Source: Sporosarcina sp. FSL K6-1522 (GTDB lineage Bacteria; Bacillota; Bacilli; Bacillales_A; Planococcaceae). Taken from it: a stretch of 64,000 bases of DNA. The DNA lies in NCBI RefSeq assembly GCF_038622445.1, contig NZ_CP152019.1:372001-436000 (forward strand), written 5' to 3'. Numbering within the stretch: the first letter of the stretch is position 1; the number at the start of each line of letters is the position of its first letter. Under the pieces are notes generated by a model, which saw only the letters and a list, made by a program, of their open reading frames with translations, was not told the DNA's origin and searched no databases. Shown here in pieces: positions 17,648 through 26,725 of the stretch. The translations under genes and the position numbers were made by a program.

Positions 17648-17917
17648 TTATTCACTTTTCACGGTTGTCCCATATGTTGCCGATGCTTCATGTACAATAT
17701 CTTGAAAGCCATCAGAATCGCCATCAGGATAATTGGCCGGTAATACTTTTCGAATGACTAGGTCGTTCTCTGTCATCACGACTTGTACATTTTCATCGGC
17801 CGAAACGTTTAAATGAGCTAACATTTCTGGAGTAAAGGTAATGCCATAAGTGTCCCCAATCTGTACAATTTGTCGAATTTGAATGGTCGTTTTCGATTGT
17901 TTCCAATTACGTTCCAC
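17648..17917 (-). CDS. SpoVT/AbrB-domain protein (MazE-antitoxin-like)
   Basis: About 89 aa. A swapped-hairpin AbrB/MazE-type DNA-binding domain is suggested by QIGDTYGITFTPEMLAHLNV followed by EDxVxVxx-like VQVVMTENDLVIRKV (about 20-65). Such proteins are transcription regulators or antitoxins. No toxin gene (MazF or PIN domain) lies next to it: upstream is only a spacer and then dsdA, downstream is a terminator. GTG at 17917 with GGAGGGG six bases upstream is the preferred start; a TTG reading from 17932 overlaps the RBS. The acidic C-terminal tail (PDGDSDGFQD) is not part of the domain. Function unknown. Confidence 0.72.
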   Translation of the reverse strand: MERNWKQSKTTIQIRQIVQIGDTYGITFTPEMLAHLNVSADENVQVVMTENDLVIRKVLPANYPDGDSDGFQDIVHEASATYGTTVKSE

Positions 17918-17994
17918 ACGAATCCCCTCCAATTGGATGAGTGTACTTACTCACACATGCTCAGAATTGTCGATTTCCCGGGAAATATAGAGAT

Positions 17995-19305
17995 TTATTT
18001 CTTTGCTGTTGCATAATAAGCAGCCATTTCAACTTCTGGTACCATGCCGCCGCCTGTCGCCCAGACGAGATGCGTTGCGTTTTCAGAGTTAGCTCCCTCT
18101 CTATTTTCGCGAATACTATGCACAGGTCCTGTCATACCAGCTAATGCAGATGGTTCAAGTCGAATGCTTTCCGTGTCCGCAATCTTCTTCAATAACGTGA
18201 ACATCGTTTCATCTGCAATGGTATAGCAGCCCTCTAATAGCGGCTCCATCGTTTTGCCGACAAAGCCAGATGCTGTACCGACCGCGAGTCCGTCTGCAGC
18301 TGTTTTATTATCAAGGTCAAAATCTTGAACGGAGATTTGATCGTGAAGGCCCGTCATCATGCCAAGCATCATACATGGTGAATGAGTTGGTTCTGCGAAG
18401 AAGCAACGTACATGATCGCCAAATGCTAGCTTCAAGCCGAATGCGACGCCTCCCGGTCCTCCCCCAACGCCACATGGCAAGTACACGAATAGTGGATGAT
18501 CCGCATCGACTGTAACACCCTGTTCCTGTAATTGCGTCGCGACTCTTTCTCCCGCCACTGCATAACCGAGAAATAGATCAAGTGAGTTTTCGTCATCGAT
18601 AAAATGGCAAGATGGATCTGCATCCGCTTGACGACGCCCCTCTTCAACCGCTTTGCTATAGTCATCTGCATATTCAATAACGGTAACGCCTTTCTCGCGC
18701 AACATATCTTTCTTCCATTGCTTCGCATCCGCTGACATGTGAACCGTAACGTCGAATCCTAGTTTCGCACTCATAATACCGATGCTTAAACCTAGATTCC
18801 CAGTTGAACCAACCGCAATTTTATGTTGAGCAAATAAAGCACTGAATTCCGGCTCTGCAAACTTGGCATAATCATCTTCAGTTGTAATCAACCCATGCTG
18901 AATCGCCAATGTTTCCGCATGTTTCAGTACTTCATAAATGCCTCCTCGTGCTTTAATAGAACCCGAAATCGGCAAAGCATTGTCTTGTTTTAAAAATAAA
19001 TTCCCCGGAATGGCTGTACTGTATTCGTCAGCAAGCGCTGCTTTCATCGCGGGAATCGCTGTTAATGGCGATTCGATAATACCGTTTGAAGCTTGCGTTT
19101 CAGGAAAAACACGTTCGATGTATGCTGCAAAACGTTTAAGACGATCCGATGCATCTTGTACATTTTCTATAGTCACGCCTGTTTTCGGTATGCCTGTTGT
19201 CGCTGATTCTACTAATGGATTAAGCCACAGTACTTCTTCACGTGCCATCATTTGCTTAATAAGTGGTAGCTTTTCTTTCCATTCGTTGACTTCTATTTTA
19301 TCCAT
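17995..19305 (-). CDS. dsdA: D-serine dehydratase (D-serine ammonia-lyase)
   Basis: 436 aa, matching DsdA length (about 440). A fold type II PLP enzyme that converts D-serine to pyruvate and ammonia. The PLP Lys in SGSIKARGG is at residue 118, the same number as in E. coli DsdA. The phosphate-binding loop GSTGNLGLS, and [10 protein letters not shown] later, are intact. RBS AAGGAGACAAG precedes ATG 19305. It is monocistronic, with no DsdX/DsdC neighbour. D-serine removal is also a detoxification step for species with D-amino acid-rich walls; the D,D-carboxypeptidase gene next door may be coincidence. Confidence 0.93.
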   Translation of the reverse strand: MDKIEVNEWKEKLPLIKQMMAREEVLWLNPLVESATTGIPKTGVTIENVQDASDRLKRFAAYIERVFPETQASNGIIESPLTAIPAMKAALADEYSTAIPGNLFLKQDNALPISGSIKARGGIYEVLKHAETLAIQHGLITTEDDYAKFAEPEFSALFAQHKIAVGSTGNLGLSIGIMSAKLGFDVTVHMSADAKQWKKDMLREKGVTVIEYADDYSKAVEEGRRQADADPSCHFIDDENSLDLFLGYAVAGERVATQLQEQGVTVDADHPLFVYLPCGVGGGPGGVAFGLKLAFGDHVRCFFAEPTHSPCMMLGMMTGLHDQISVQDFDLDNKTAADGLAVGTASGFVGKTMEPLLEGCYTIADETMFTLLKKIADTESIRLEPSALAGMTGPVHSIRENREGANSENATHLVWATGGGMVPEVEMAAYYATAKK

Positions 19306-19379
19306 TTCACTTGTCTCCTTTTTCTAAATGTTTCATGAATAGTATAGCACGCATAGCAATTTTAGTCCCATTGGAAAAG

Positions 19380-19405
19380 AAGCCCTTCCGCTAGTTGGAG
19401 GGCTT
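19380..19405 (-). terminator. Terminator downstream of the DD-carboxypeptidase gene
   Basis: AAGCCCT (19380-19386) pairs with AGGGCTT (19399-19405), with a few more imperfect pairs in the loop and a modest T-rich tail (TCTTTTCC) on the minus strand. Confidence 0.6.
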
Positions 19406-19432
19406 GGGGATTAAGGATTTAAAGCAAGAATC

Positions 19433-20320
19433 TCAATCCAACACAAATCGTTCAATCAGTTCTCTTGTCAGCTCAAATCTTGGATTGGTGGTATCTTCTC
19501 CATTTGTTTCGACATCCATAACGACTGAAATGATCCGTTTGCCATTAAAAACACCCGTGCCTACGAAGCAAGAACCCGCCTGATCCGTATAACCCGTCTT
19601 TAGTCCATCGATTCCTGAAAACGCTTGCGGCATACCTGGTAGCATCAAGTTCGTACTCCATAACCGTGCCCCTTCACTCGTTGTAAAATCAGTCATCTTC
19701 GCAAAATCAAGCACCTCAGGATGTGTGGCCAACAAGCGTTGCGCAATCACAGCAACATCCCGTGCCGACGCATGATTCGTTTGCTCTGCTCCCTTGCCTA
19801 TGTAGTCGCCATCCAATCCACTCGCATTGAAAAAGGTGGTCTCCTTGAGTCTGAAGCTTTTCGCTTGCTCATTCATCAACGCTACAAATTCCTCTTCTGT
19901 TCCACTCACCATTTCAGCGAGCGCTATTGCCGCGTCATTCGAAGAATTCACGGTCATGGCGGTAAACAATTCTTTTACCCGATATGAATTGCCTGTTGTC
20001 ATGCCAAGTTTAACTGCACCCGCCTTTTTCACAACGCTTTGGACATACTCACTCGGTTGGTACGTACTCTCCCACGTTACTGTCCCATTGTGAATCGCAT
20101 TCAAAACTAAATGCTGCGTCATCAGCTTAGACATACTCGCAATCGGCAGCGGTTCTGCACTATTTTCTTCGTACAGTACTTTTCCCGTTTCCGCCTCCAT
20201 CAACAGGATCGCCTTGGCATGATGCTGCAGATCAACGGCTTCGGAGATTAATTCTTTATCTTTCATCACAAACGTGAGACTTAACACAAAAATGACAAGC
20301 ATCAGCATTATTTTTTTCAT
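19433..20320 (-). CDS. D-alanyl-D-alanine carboxypeptidase (S11 family, DacF/DacA-like)
   Basis: 295 aa. Starts with a hydrophobic signal segment (MKKIMLMLVIFVLSLTF). The three penicillin-binding motifs are present: SMSK (Ser62, Lys65), SSN (126-128) and KTG within LKTGYTDQAG near residue 250. It trims the terminal D-Ala from peptidoglycan pentapeptides outside the membrane. It is shorter than DacA/DacF (about 380-440 aa) and lacks the C-terminal PBP5-type beta domain and membrane anchor, so it is a minimal, possibly secreted, catalytic-domain protein. It has its own terminator and no clear operon partner. Confidence 0.9.
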   Translation of the reverse strand: MKKIMLMLVIFVLSLTFVMKDKELISEAVDLQHHAKAILLMEAETGKVLYEENSAEPLPIASMSKLMTQHLVLNAIHNGTVTWESTYQPSEYVQSVVKKAGAVKLGMTTGNSYRVKELFTAMTVNSSNDAAIALAEMVSGTEEEFVALMNEQAKSFRLKETTFFNASGLDGDYIGKGAEQTNHASARDVAVIAQRLLATHPEVLDFAKMTDFTTSEGARLWSTNLMLPGMPQAFSGIDGLKTGYTDQAGSCFVGTGVFNGKRIISVVMDVETNGEDTTNPRFELTRELIERFVLD

Positions 20321-20609
20321 TATTCCACACCTCTTTTATCAGTTCCTCTTTCTTTATACTAGTCATTAAAAGTGAAGAATCTCGTAGAACAATCATGAAG
20401 AATTTCTTAAGTTTGGGATTCCTTAAAGCGCACACACCGCCACAAGCTTTTCCGAATATACTAGACTAACGATTCGATGATGGGGGGCGTTTGATGGTTG
20501 GGGCAATGGGCCACAGCGGTTCGAGGAGGCGTTCCCACAGTCGATGCGCAATCATTTCGACAGGTTCATTGCTAGCACCTGTTTTCAAATGGATGGATTA
20601 TCCACGCGC
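20321..20609. other. Intergenic region without recognisable gene
   Basis: Between the DD-carboxypeptidase start and the desR terminator. A plus-strand open frame begins at about 20491 but runs antisense into desR, lacks a convincing RBS and resembles nothing I know. I see only the likely promoter region for the carboxypeptidase (A/T-rich 20330-20370). Confidence 0.4.
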
Positions 20610-20610
20610 A

Positions 20611-20647
20611 AAAACTCCGCCAAGCAGTAAGCCATTGGCGGAGTTTT
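20611..20647. terminator. Terminator of the des-desK-desR operon
   Basis: A perfect 13-bp stem AAAACTCCGCCAA / TTGGCGGAGTTTT (20611-20623, 20635-20647) with an 11-base loop, 12 bases after the desR stop. The A-run on the plus strand gives a T-run for minus-strand transcripts. Confidence 0.88.
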
Positions 20648-20658
20648 CTCGTTTTTAC

Positions 20659-21270
20659 TTATTTATGCCAACCCTTTTCCTTGAAGCGAGAAATCGCTTC
20701 AATACGATTCCCCACGCCGAGCTTTTCAAGAATGGTAGAAATATAATTACGCACAGTTCCCGGCGTTAAATACAATTCACCTGCAATTTCCTTCGTCGTT
20801 CTGCCCTCCGCAATAAGCCCAAGCACTTGGCTTTCACGTTCTGTCAGCGGGTTTTCCGTCTCGTCATCATCGCCGTACGCAATATCGACGAGTTCCGGTG
20901 CATAAATTCGTCTGCCATCCATAATCGTTCGAATAGAGCTGACCAAGTCCTCAATCGGACTATCCTTCAACAAATAGCCCCGTACCCCCGCTTTCCGCGC
21001 ACGCTCAAAATAACCCGTTCTTGCAAACGTCGTCAAAATGATGATTTTGCATTCTTCGCCGCGCAATGCTTCTGCCGCATCAAGCCCCGTCATGACAGGC
21101 ATTTCAATGTCCATGATACAGACGTCTGGCTGCTGCTCCTTGACGAACGCAACCGCCTCTTCACCATTCTTCGCCTTGCCGACAACTTCCATATCTTCTT
21201 CAAGATTGAGCAATGAACCGAGCGCGCCCAGCATCATACCCTGATCTTCTGCTATGACAATACGTATCAT
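20659..21270 (-). CDS. desR: Response regulator DesR (NarL/FixJ family), membrane-fluidity regulator
   Basis: 203 aa. Receiver domain (1-120) begins MIRIVIAEDQGMMLGALGSL, with phosphoacceptor Asp54 in CIMDIEMP. The LuxR-type helix-turn-helix (about 135-200) contains LTERESQVLGLIAEGRTTKE. The sequence is strikingly like B. subtilis DesR throughout as I recall it. It activates the desaturase gene when phosphorylated by DesK. The ATG at 21270 has GGAGGGAG upstream and lies one base after the desK stop. A longer open frame reaches 21360 inside desK, but its first 30 residues are antiparallel-frame filler. Confidence 0.93.
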   Translation of the reverse strand: MIRIVIAEDQGMMLGALGSLLNLEEDMEVVGKAKNGEEAVAFVKEQQPDVCIMDIEMPVMTGLDAAEALRGEECKIIILTTFARTGYFERARKAGVRGYLLKDSPIEDLVSSIRTIMDGRRIYAPELVDIAYGDDDETENPLTERESQVLGLIAEGRTTKEIAGELYLTPGTVRNYISTILEKLGVGNRIEAISRFKEKGWHK

Positions 21271-21271
21271 G

Positions 21272-22411
21272 TCAATCTCCCTCCACAATATGTTTAATAA
21301 CCGCAGGTACCCGAATCGATAACTTCGTACCCATGCCCCCCTCAATGCGTAAGTTGCCATTGATAAATTCCAACCGCTCCCGCATGCCTTTCAAGCCATT
21401 CCCCGGTGACGTTTCTCCACCTCGTGTAATGCCAATGCCATTATCTTCTACAATGATAACGAATTCGTTCGGCAATTGTTCAAACGCCACACGGCAAGAC
21501 GTCCCGTAGCTATGCTTGACGACATTAGTCACAGCCTCCTTCAAGCACATGCTTAAAACGTTCTCCGCAATCGTGGGGATATTCGTAAACGTTGGATCGC
21601 CCTCAATGGTAAAATCCATCTCGGCTGCCTTCAATATTTGCTGAATACGAATCAGCTCATCTTCCAACTTCGTCGCCCGCATATCCGCCACAAGCTCCCG
21701 CACCTCTTTCAGTGCAATGCTCGCCGTCTGCCGAATATCATGCAACTCACTCACTGCCGCCTCCGGATTACGCGTCACCAGCTTCCCGGCCAAATCACTT
21801 TTCAAGCCAATGAGTGATAGCTTCTGCCCCAGTGTATCATGTAAGTCACGTGCAATCCGTTCTCGCTCTTCCAGGATGATGAGTTCCGAAATCCGCTCTT
21901 TCGCATCCTCTAACTGCCCCTCCAAATTCTCTCGCTTATTACGGTTATACAAATTGAATGGCAATAGCACCGTTCCAATAACCGAAATGAGGATAAAGTG
22001 AATTTGCGGCAGAAACAATTCGATTTCAATGAAAAAACCACCGACAATGGCCCCTACTGTAAAGGCAATATGCAGACCATACATAATGAAGAAACCGACC
22101 GGATTACGAATATTTCCAATGAAAAAGGCCGTAAATATAGCCAAATATACATAGCCAAACAGCAACGTCATGACAATATTAATGACCATTTCAAAACTGA
22201 TCCACATATACACAAGTCCACTTTTTGATTTGAACGAAAAGCGATAGGACAAGAAGAACAGTAAAAATAACGTAATCCCTATGGAAATTTCAATTGGCGA
22301 TGAAGATCTAAATATGAAAAAGAACGGTAACAGACAAAATATTGCCCACGCATAAATACTTAGCCATGGGTTCCTTGGAAAAATACTATACCAGCTTCGC
22401 ATACCGTCCAC
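21272..22411 (-). CDS. desK: Sensor histidine kinase DesK, membrane thermosensor
   Basis: 379 aa (B. subtilis DesK is 370). Five hydrophobic segments occupy about residues 15-155, forming the bilayer-thickness sensor. The HisKA_3 motif ERIARDLHDTLGQ places the phosphorylated His at about 191 (188 in B. subtilis). The HATPase domain has NVVKH, VEDNGIG and GNGLKGMRER. On cold or membrane rigidity it phosphorylates DesR, and otherwise acts as a phosphatase. It lies downstream of des with a palindromic repeat between, and one base before desR. Confidence 0.93.
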   Translation of the reverse strand: MDGMRSWYSIFPRNPWLSIYAWAIFCLLPFFFIFRSSSPIEISIGITLFLLFFLSYRFSFKSKSGLVYMWISFEMVINIVMTLLFGYVYLAIFTAFFIGNIRNPVGFFIMYGLHIAFTVGAIVGGFFIEIELFLPQIHFILISVIGTVLLPFNLYNRNKRENLEGQLEDAKERISELIILEERERIARDLHDTLGQKLSLIGLKSDLAGKLVTRNPEAAVSELHDIRQTASIALKEVRELVADMRATKLEDELIRIQQILKAAEMDFTIEGDPTFTNIPTIAENVLSMCLKEAVTNVVKHSYGTSCRVAFEQLPNEFVIIVEDNGIGITRGGETSPGNGLKGMRERLEFINGNLRIEGGMGTKLSIRVPAVIKHIVEGD

Positions 22412-22439
22412 CTTCCTAATCTTTCCCTTTCATTATAAC

Positions 22440-22472
22440 AAAACAGCCATCCCTTTGAAGAGATGACTGTTT
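22440..22472 (-). terminator. Hairpin between the repeat element and desK
   Basis: AAACAGCCATC pairs with GATGACTGTTT (one mismatch) about 30 bases before desK. On the minus strand it lies downstream of des and may partly terminate the des transcript, but T-richness is modest. Confidence 0.45.
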
Positions 22473-22477
22473 GTTGA

Positions 22478-22560
22478 GGCCTACAGGATGTAGGTCATGC
22501 AGTCGTTGCCACAGGACGTGGCGTACTTAGACTGCGTTCCTTCATGCAGGCGCCTTACGC
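22478..22560. repeat. Palindromic (REP-like) element between des and desK
   Basis: About 80 bases with nested dyads: CCTACA/TGTAGG (22480-22485, 22489-22494), GCAGTC/GACTGC (22499-22504, 22530-22535) enclosing GCCAC/GTGGC (22508-22512, 22518-22522). It is GC-richer than its surroundings and non-coding. It shares the theme, and GGCGCCTGC in reverse complement, with the element at 37112-37282. It is a candidate dispersed repeat that separates des from its regulators. Confidence 0.5.
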
Positions 22561-22565
22561 TTTTC

Positions 22566-23618
22566 TTATTTCCCTTCAAAACTCGTACGTTTCGGTTTCA
22601 AGTCAATGGAAGTACCTGCGGATTTCAACAAGTTCTTTACATCTTTGAACGTAACAAATGTTTTGTTTTTTGGATCATAGAGACGGTAACGAATGGATTC
22701 CAAACTTGTTTTAATCGTAATCGTTGTCGCTTTATGAAGAGGTGGTGTTGACTCATGCGCCATCTCTAAGTTGTAATTCGGAACACGTGGTGCCAAATGA
22801 TGCACATGGTGGAAACCGATATTGCCCGTCGCCCATTGCAACACTTTCGGCAATTTATAGTACGAACTGCCATCCACAGCCGCCTTCACATAGTCCCACT
22901 CCGACTCTTCTTCGAAATACGAGTCTTCAAACGTATGCTGGATGTAGAACAACCAAATACCAAGCGCCCCTGCAATAAACATGATTGACCCTTGAACAAT
23001 CAGGAACGACTGCCAACCAACAAGCATAATCACAGCTGTATACAAGGCAACAAGAATGACATTCGTCAAATACGTATTGTTGCGCTCTTTCTTCCTTGCA
23101 TCCTTACGGTTAAAACGGCTAGATACAAGCACTAAATACAAAGGACCAAGACCGAACATCACTAGCGGATTGCGGTACAAACGGTATGCAAGACGCTTTC
23201 CTTTCGATGCTGCGATATACTCATCAACAGTCATCACCCAAATATCACCAACACCGCGCTTATCAAGATTTGAACTTGTTGCATGGTGAATCGAATGCTC
23301 ACGCTTCCATTTTTCATAGGCAAACAGCGTCAAAACACCTGTAACTGTACCAACAACATCATTTGCTTTTTTGTTTTTAAAGAACGAACCATGCGTACAA
23401 TCATGGAAAATGATAAACGTACGAACAACAAATCCTGCTGCAATGACCGCAATTCCAAGTGTCAACCAAATGGACACGGACAAGCTCTGATATGCTAAAA
23501 ACCATAATAAGAGAAATGGCGGGATCGTATTAATCATCTGCATAATACTTTTCTTCTGATCGGACTTCGCAAAAGGTGCAACATCTTTATGCAACTGCTT
23601 CGTTTTTTCTTTACTCAT
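22566..23618 (-). CDS. des: Acyl-lipid fatty acid desaturase (Des type)
   Basis: 350 aa, matching B. subtilis Des (352). Three histidine boxes for the di-iron site are visible: HDCTH (72-76), HSIHH (108-112) and HHVHH (about 300). Four or more hydrophobic segments surround them. It introduces a double bond into membrane phospholipid acyl chains to restore fluidity in the cold. The ATG at 23618 sits 5 bases after GGGGAGG; a longer open frame to 23834 has no RBS and is rejected. It heads the des-desK-desR operon, and dyads upstream fit DesR activation. Confidence 0.93.
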   Translation of the reverse strand: MSKEKTKQLHKDVAPFAKSDQKKSIMQMINTIPPFLLLWFLAYQSLSVSIWLTLGIAVIAAGFVVRTFIIFHDCTHGSFFKNKKANDVVGTVTGVLTLFAYEKWKREHSIHHATSSNLDKRGVGDIWVMTVDEYIAASKGKRLAYRLYRNPLVMFGLGPLYLVLVSSRFNRKDARKKERNNTYLTNVILVALYTAVIMLVGWQSFLIVQGSIMFIAGALGIWLFYIQHTFEDSYFEEESEWDYVKAAVDGSSYYKLPKVLQWATGNIGFHHVHHLAPRVPNYNLEMAHESTPPLHKATTITIKTSLESIRYRLYDPKNKTFVTFKDVKNLLKSAGTSIDLKPKRTSFEGK

Positions 23619-23708
23619 ATTATCCTCCCCAGTGGATGTTTTTTCGCTCACATACTTCTTAACTCTCATAATAAAGAACTTTCTAACTTCGCAGAAGACA
23701 TAAATGTC

Positions 23709-23765
23709 ATTATATTCGATATGACAAGTGTCATTTATTGTGAAGGTATTCACAATAAATGACAC
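23709..23765 (-). promoter_or_regulatory. des control region: TATAAT box and nested dyads, probable DesR sites
   Basis: On the minus strand a TATAAT (23709-23714) lacks a good -35. Immediately upstream lie ATGACA-AG-TGTCAT (23721-23734) and a perfect 17-bp dyad (23728-23744 with 23749-23765, spacer 4). A weak -35 overlapped by large dyads fits activator-dependent transcription by phospho-DesR. The dyad arrangement is seen in the sequence; the DesR link is inference from the operon. Confidence 0.6.
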
Positions 23766-24022
23766 CCTATATAGAACGTGGAATGCTACTTCGATATAAG
23801 ACGTACAGAGAAAATACATAACCGGTAGATTCACTTTGAAATTGTAGTGATAACAGAATTCATTAATTTTCGCCTAAAATCTTTTAATAATCGATAAATT
23901 ACTTTAAAACAGCAATTTAATCATCTTTTTTACACTTTTAACAGAAAAATAAACCCTTAAATTAACTGATTTTTGTAAATAGAGCTTCCATTCCGAATTT
24001 ATTTATGCTATATTCAGAATAA

Positions 24023-24039
24023 TTATAGTATAACTATAA
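24023..24039. promoter_or_regulatory. Operator-like dyad TTATAG-N5-CTATAA (upstream copy)
   Basis: TTATAG-TATAA-CTATAA (with an extra matched pair inside) lies 74 bases before the XRE-cupin gene. The same half-sites recur at 24075-24091, with starts 52 bases apart (about five helical turns). Confidence 0.6.
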
Positions 24040-24063
24040 AATTCACAATAAAATTAAGTCGTT

Positions 24064-24092
24064 TTTCACCATTATTATAGCGACACTATAAT
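24064..24092 (+). promoter_or_regulatory. Promoter of the XRE-cupin/hyu operon overlapped by a second TTATAG-N5-CTATAA dyad
   Basis: A possible -35 TTTCAC (24064-24069), 17-base spacer and -10 TATAAT (24087-24092). The dyad TTATAG-CGACA-CTATAA (24075-24091, one more pair outside) covers the -10, as expected for repression, probably by the XRE-cupin protein encoded 20 bases downstream. Confidence 0.6.
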
Positions 24093-24112
24093 TTTATGAG
24101 GAGCTTTGCATC

Positions 24113-24658
24113 ATGGAAGATATTCACAAAAAGATTAAGGCATTGCGTTTAGAAAACAATTTGACTTTGAAAGAGCTAAGTGAAGAAACAGGACTATCAC
24201 TTAGTTTCCTTTCACAAATCGAAAGAGGTGCTTCTTCTTTATCCATTACATCTTTAAAAAAACTAGCAGACGCACTAGGTGTATCAATGATTCACTTCTT
24301 TGAAGAAGAAAAAGTAAATCATAGCTACTTGACACGTAAAGCGGACCAAAAAGTTTTTAAAATGAATGGCGGTGAACAGCTGTACACACGTTTAGCAGGT
24401 ACTTTTTACGACCGCAAGCTTGAACCTGTGAAAGTGGTACTTCCTCCAAATTGGAAAGAAGAACATAGCTATAGCCATGCTGGAGAAGAATTTTTCTACA
24501 TATTAGAAGGCGAGGTTATATTTCATCTGAATAAGGGGCGCTATCATTTAGTGGAAGGAGACACAATCCATTTCCCTTCTGAACTATTGCACACATGGGA
24601 AAATCCTACCTCTAAAATTACAACTATATTAAGTATAACAACACCACTTATTTTCTAA
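24113..24658 (+). CDS. XRE-family regulator with C-terminal cupin domain
   Basis: 181 aa. N-terminal helix-turn-helix (about 8-62) with LTLKELSEETGLSLSFLSQIERG. C-terminal double-stranded beta-helix cupin (about 105-178), with YSHAGEEFFYILEGEV giving the small-molecule or metal pocket, then GDTIHFPSELLHTWEN. Proteins of this layout (PuuR/MerR-like naming aside) sense a metabolite and control a linked catabolic operon. RBS GAGGAGC lies 7-8 bases upstream. It leads the hydantoinase-type operon and probably binds the two dyads in its own promoter. A paralogue with the same layout is at 60164-60736. Confidence 0.88.
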   Translation: MEDIHKKIKALRLENNLTLKELSEETGLSLSFLSQIERGASSLSITSLKKLADALGVSMIHFFEEEKVNHSYLTRKADQKVFKMNGGEQLYTRLAGTFYDRKLEPVKVVLPPNWKEEHSYSHAGEEFFYILEGEVIFHLNKGRYHLVEGDTIHFPSELLHTWENPTSKITTILSITTPLIF

Positions 24659-24681
24659 CTATTTTAAGGAGCGTGACAGTA

Positions 24682-26724
24682 ATGAGAGTAGCAACAGATA
24701 TCGGAGGTACATTTACGGACCTCGTATATGTAGATGAAACGGGTCAAATCGGAATCGCAAAAACAAATACGACTCCACCGAATTTTGAAAAAGGCGTGTT
24801 AGACGTTATTGAAAAAGCTGAAATCGACACAAAAGAGCTTTCTATGTTTATTCACGGTACTACAGTCATTATTAACGCACTCACTGAACGCAAAGGTGCT
24901 AAAACAGGACTGATTACAACGAAAGGGTTCCGAGATATTTTGGAAATTGCAAGGGGAAATCGTCCAGATCTGTTTAACGTCCTCTATAAAAAGCCTGAAC
25001 CATTTGTCGAAAGGCACTTGCGTCGCGAGGTAAATGAGCGCCTAAATTATAAAGGGGAAACCCTTTCACCACTGCGCCGTGAGGATGTCGAAGAATGCGT
25101 AAACTATTTTAAAAAAGAAAACGTTGAGGCAATCGCCGTCTCCTATATGCATTCTTATGTCAATCCATCACATGAACAAGAAACGGTAAAAATCATTAAA
25201 GAATTGTGGCCAGAAATACTTGTCACAGCATCAAGCGAAATTACAAAGGAATGGCGGGAATATGAAAGAACAAATACAGCTGTCCTAAACGCATATGTAC
25301 AACCTGCTGCAACGACATATATTAATAAATTGGATAAAGAATTACGCGAAAAAATCGATATCGATCAGCGCTATATTATGCAATCCAATGGAGGCACAAC
25401 AAAGTTTGATAATGCAAAAGCAGCTCCTATCAACATGGTTGAATCAGGACCAGTAGCCGGTATTTTCGGAGCAGCTGTCCTAGGCGAGCTTATTGGTGAA
25501 AAAAATATCATTGCTTTTGATATAGGTGGAACCACTGCAAAATGTTCACTCATCGAAAATGGAGAAGTGAAAGTTTCTACCGATTACTATATCGAAAGAG
25601 ATAGTCGCAATGCAGGGTATCCCATTAAAGCACCCGTCGTTGATATTGTTGAAATTGGAAATGGCGGTGGATCCATTGCTTGGATTGACAACGCCGGTTC
25701 ACTAAAAGTAGGCCCTCAATCTGCTGGAGCTAAACCTGGCCCCGTTGCATATGGATTAGGGGGAACGGAACCTACGACTACAGACGCAAACTTGTTAACG
25801 GGTCGCTTGTCCAGTAAAAACTTCGATTACGATGTAAATATGGATACTGTTAAACAAGCCATACAGGACAAGATCGGGAATCATTTCGGAATTTCCGCTG
25901 AAGAAGCTGCACTTGGCATTATTCGTATCGCAAATTCCAACATGCTAAATGCATTAAAATTGATTTCAATCCGAAAAGGACATAACCCACAAGATTTCAC
26001 ATTACTAGCATTTGGCGGCGGTGGTTCTATGCACGCCCCTGCTCTTGCGCTCGAACTTGGTGTGAAGAAGGTTGTCGTGCCAATCGCCTCACCTGTATTC
26101 TCAGCATGGGGAATGCTAATGACAGATTTGAGACACGACTACATTCAAACTTATATTAAGCGCTTAAATGAACTTTCTCTTACTGAAATGGATACGCAAT
26201 GGAATGAAATTGAAAGTCATGCTCTTTCCCATTACAAAGACGAAGGGATGGCCGCTGAAAATGTAGAGTTTAATCGCTTTGCGGACATGCGCTATCTAGG
26301 ACAGGAACATACAGTAAAAGTACCTGTTCCAAATGGGAAATGGTCTGAGGAAGACAAACACAAAATCATCGAAGACTTCCACAACCTTCATGAAAAAAAT
26401 TATACGTTTAAACTCGATGATTCTCCAACTGAAATCGTGAATATTCATGTTACTGCTTTCGGTAAAGTACCTAAACCGGAAATAGGAAAAATCACACGTG
26501 TCGGTACTATCACTGATGCCAAAAAAGAAAATCGAAATATTTACTTTGAACAGAAGGGATGGATCAACACGCCCGTTTATGATCGCGAAAAGCTTCCATC
26601 CCATGAATTTATTTATGGTCCTGCTGTCATAGAGGAAAAAGCGGCTGTCACTGTCATTTATGAAAACCAAAAATTACATTTGGATGATTTCGGAAATATT
26701 ATTATCGAAATGGAGGACAAATAA
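24682..26724 (+). CDS. Hydantoinase/oxoprolinase family protein, A subunit (HyuA-like)
   Basis: About 680 aa. The N-terminus RVATDIGGTFTDLVYVD is the actin-fold ATP-binding signature of HyuA/N-methylhydantoinase A, and a second phosphate motif IIAFDIGGTTAKCSL lies near residue 280. IHGTTVIINALTERKGAKTG and FGGGGSMHAPALA are also typical. With HyuB it carries out ATP-dependent ring opening (hydantoin, N-methylhydantoin, 5-oxoproline) or related carboxylation. ATG 24682 follows AAGGAG by 9-10 bases; an upstream GTG at 24673 is too close to that RBS. One base separates its stop from hyuB. The exact substrate is not evident. Confidence 0.9.
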   Translation: MRVATDIGGTFTDLVYVDETGQIGIAKTNTTPPNFEKGVLDVIEKAEIDTKELSMFIHGTTVIINALTERKGAKTGLITTKGFRDILEIARGNRPDLFNVLYKKPEPFVERHLRREVNERLNYKGETLSPLRREDVEECVNYFKKENVEAIAVSYMHSYVNPSHEQETVKIIKELWPEILVTASSEITKEWREYERTNTAVLNAYVQPAATTYINKLDKELREKIDIDQRYIMQSNGGTTKFDNAKAAPINMVESGPVAGIFGAAVLGELIGEKNIIAFDIGGTTAKCSLIENGEVKVSTDYYIERDSRNAGYPIKAPVVDIVEIGNGGGSIAWIDNAGSLKVGPQSAGAKPGPVAYGLGGTEPTTTDANLLTGRLSSKNFDYDVNMDTVKQAIQDKIGNHFGISAEEAALGIIRIANSNMLNALKLISIRKGHNPQDFTLLAFGGGGSMHAPALALELGVKKVVVPIASPVFSAWGMLMTDLRHDYIQTYIKRLNELSLTEMDTQWNEIESHALSHYKDEGMAAENVEFNRFADMRYLGQEHTVKVPVPNGKWSEEDKHKIIEDFHNLHEKNYTFKLDDSPTEIVNIHVTAFGKVPKPEIGKITRVGTITDAKKENRNIYFEQKGWINTPVYDREKLPSHEFIYGPAVIEEKAAVTVIYENQKLHLDDFGNIIIEMEDK

Positions 26725-26725
26725 T

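Noticed and set aside
17648..17917. Toxin-antitoxin pair
   Set aside because: The AbrB/MazE-like protein has no toxin partner on either side.
20491..20769. 92-aa plus-strand open frame before desR
   Set aside because: Runs through the desR terminator into antisense desR and has no convincing RBS or recognisable domain.
23619..23834. 72-residue N-terminal extension of the desaturase
   Set aside because: No RBS at the upstream start, the extension crosses the promoter dyads, and ATG 23618 has GGGGAGG and gives the family length.
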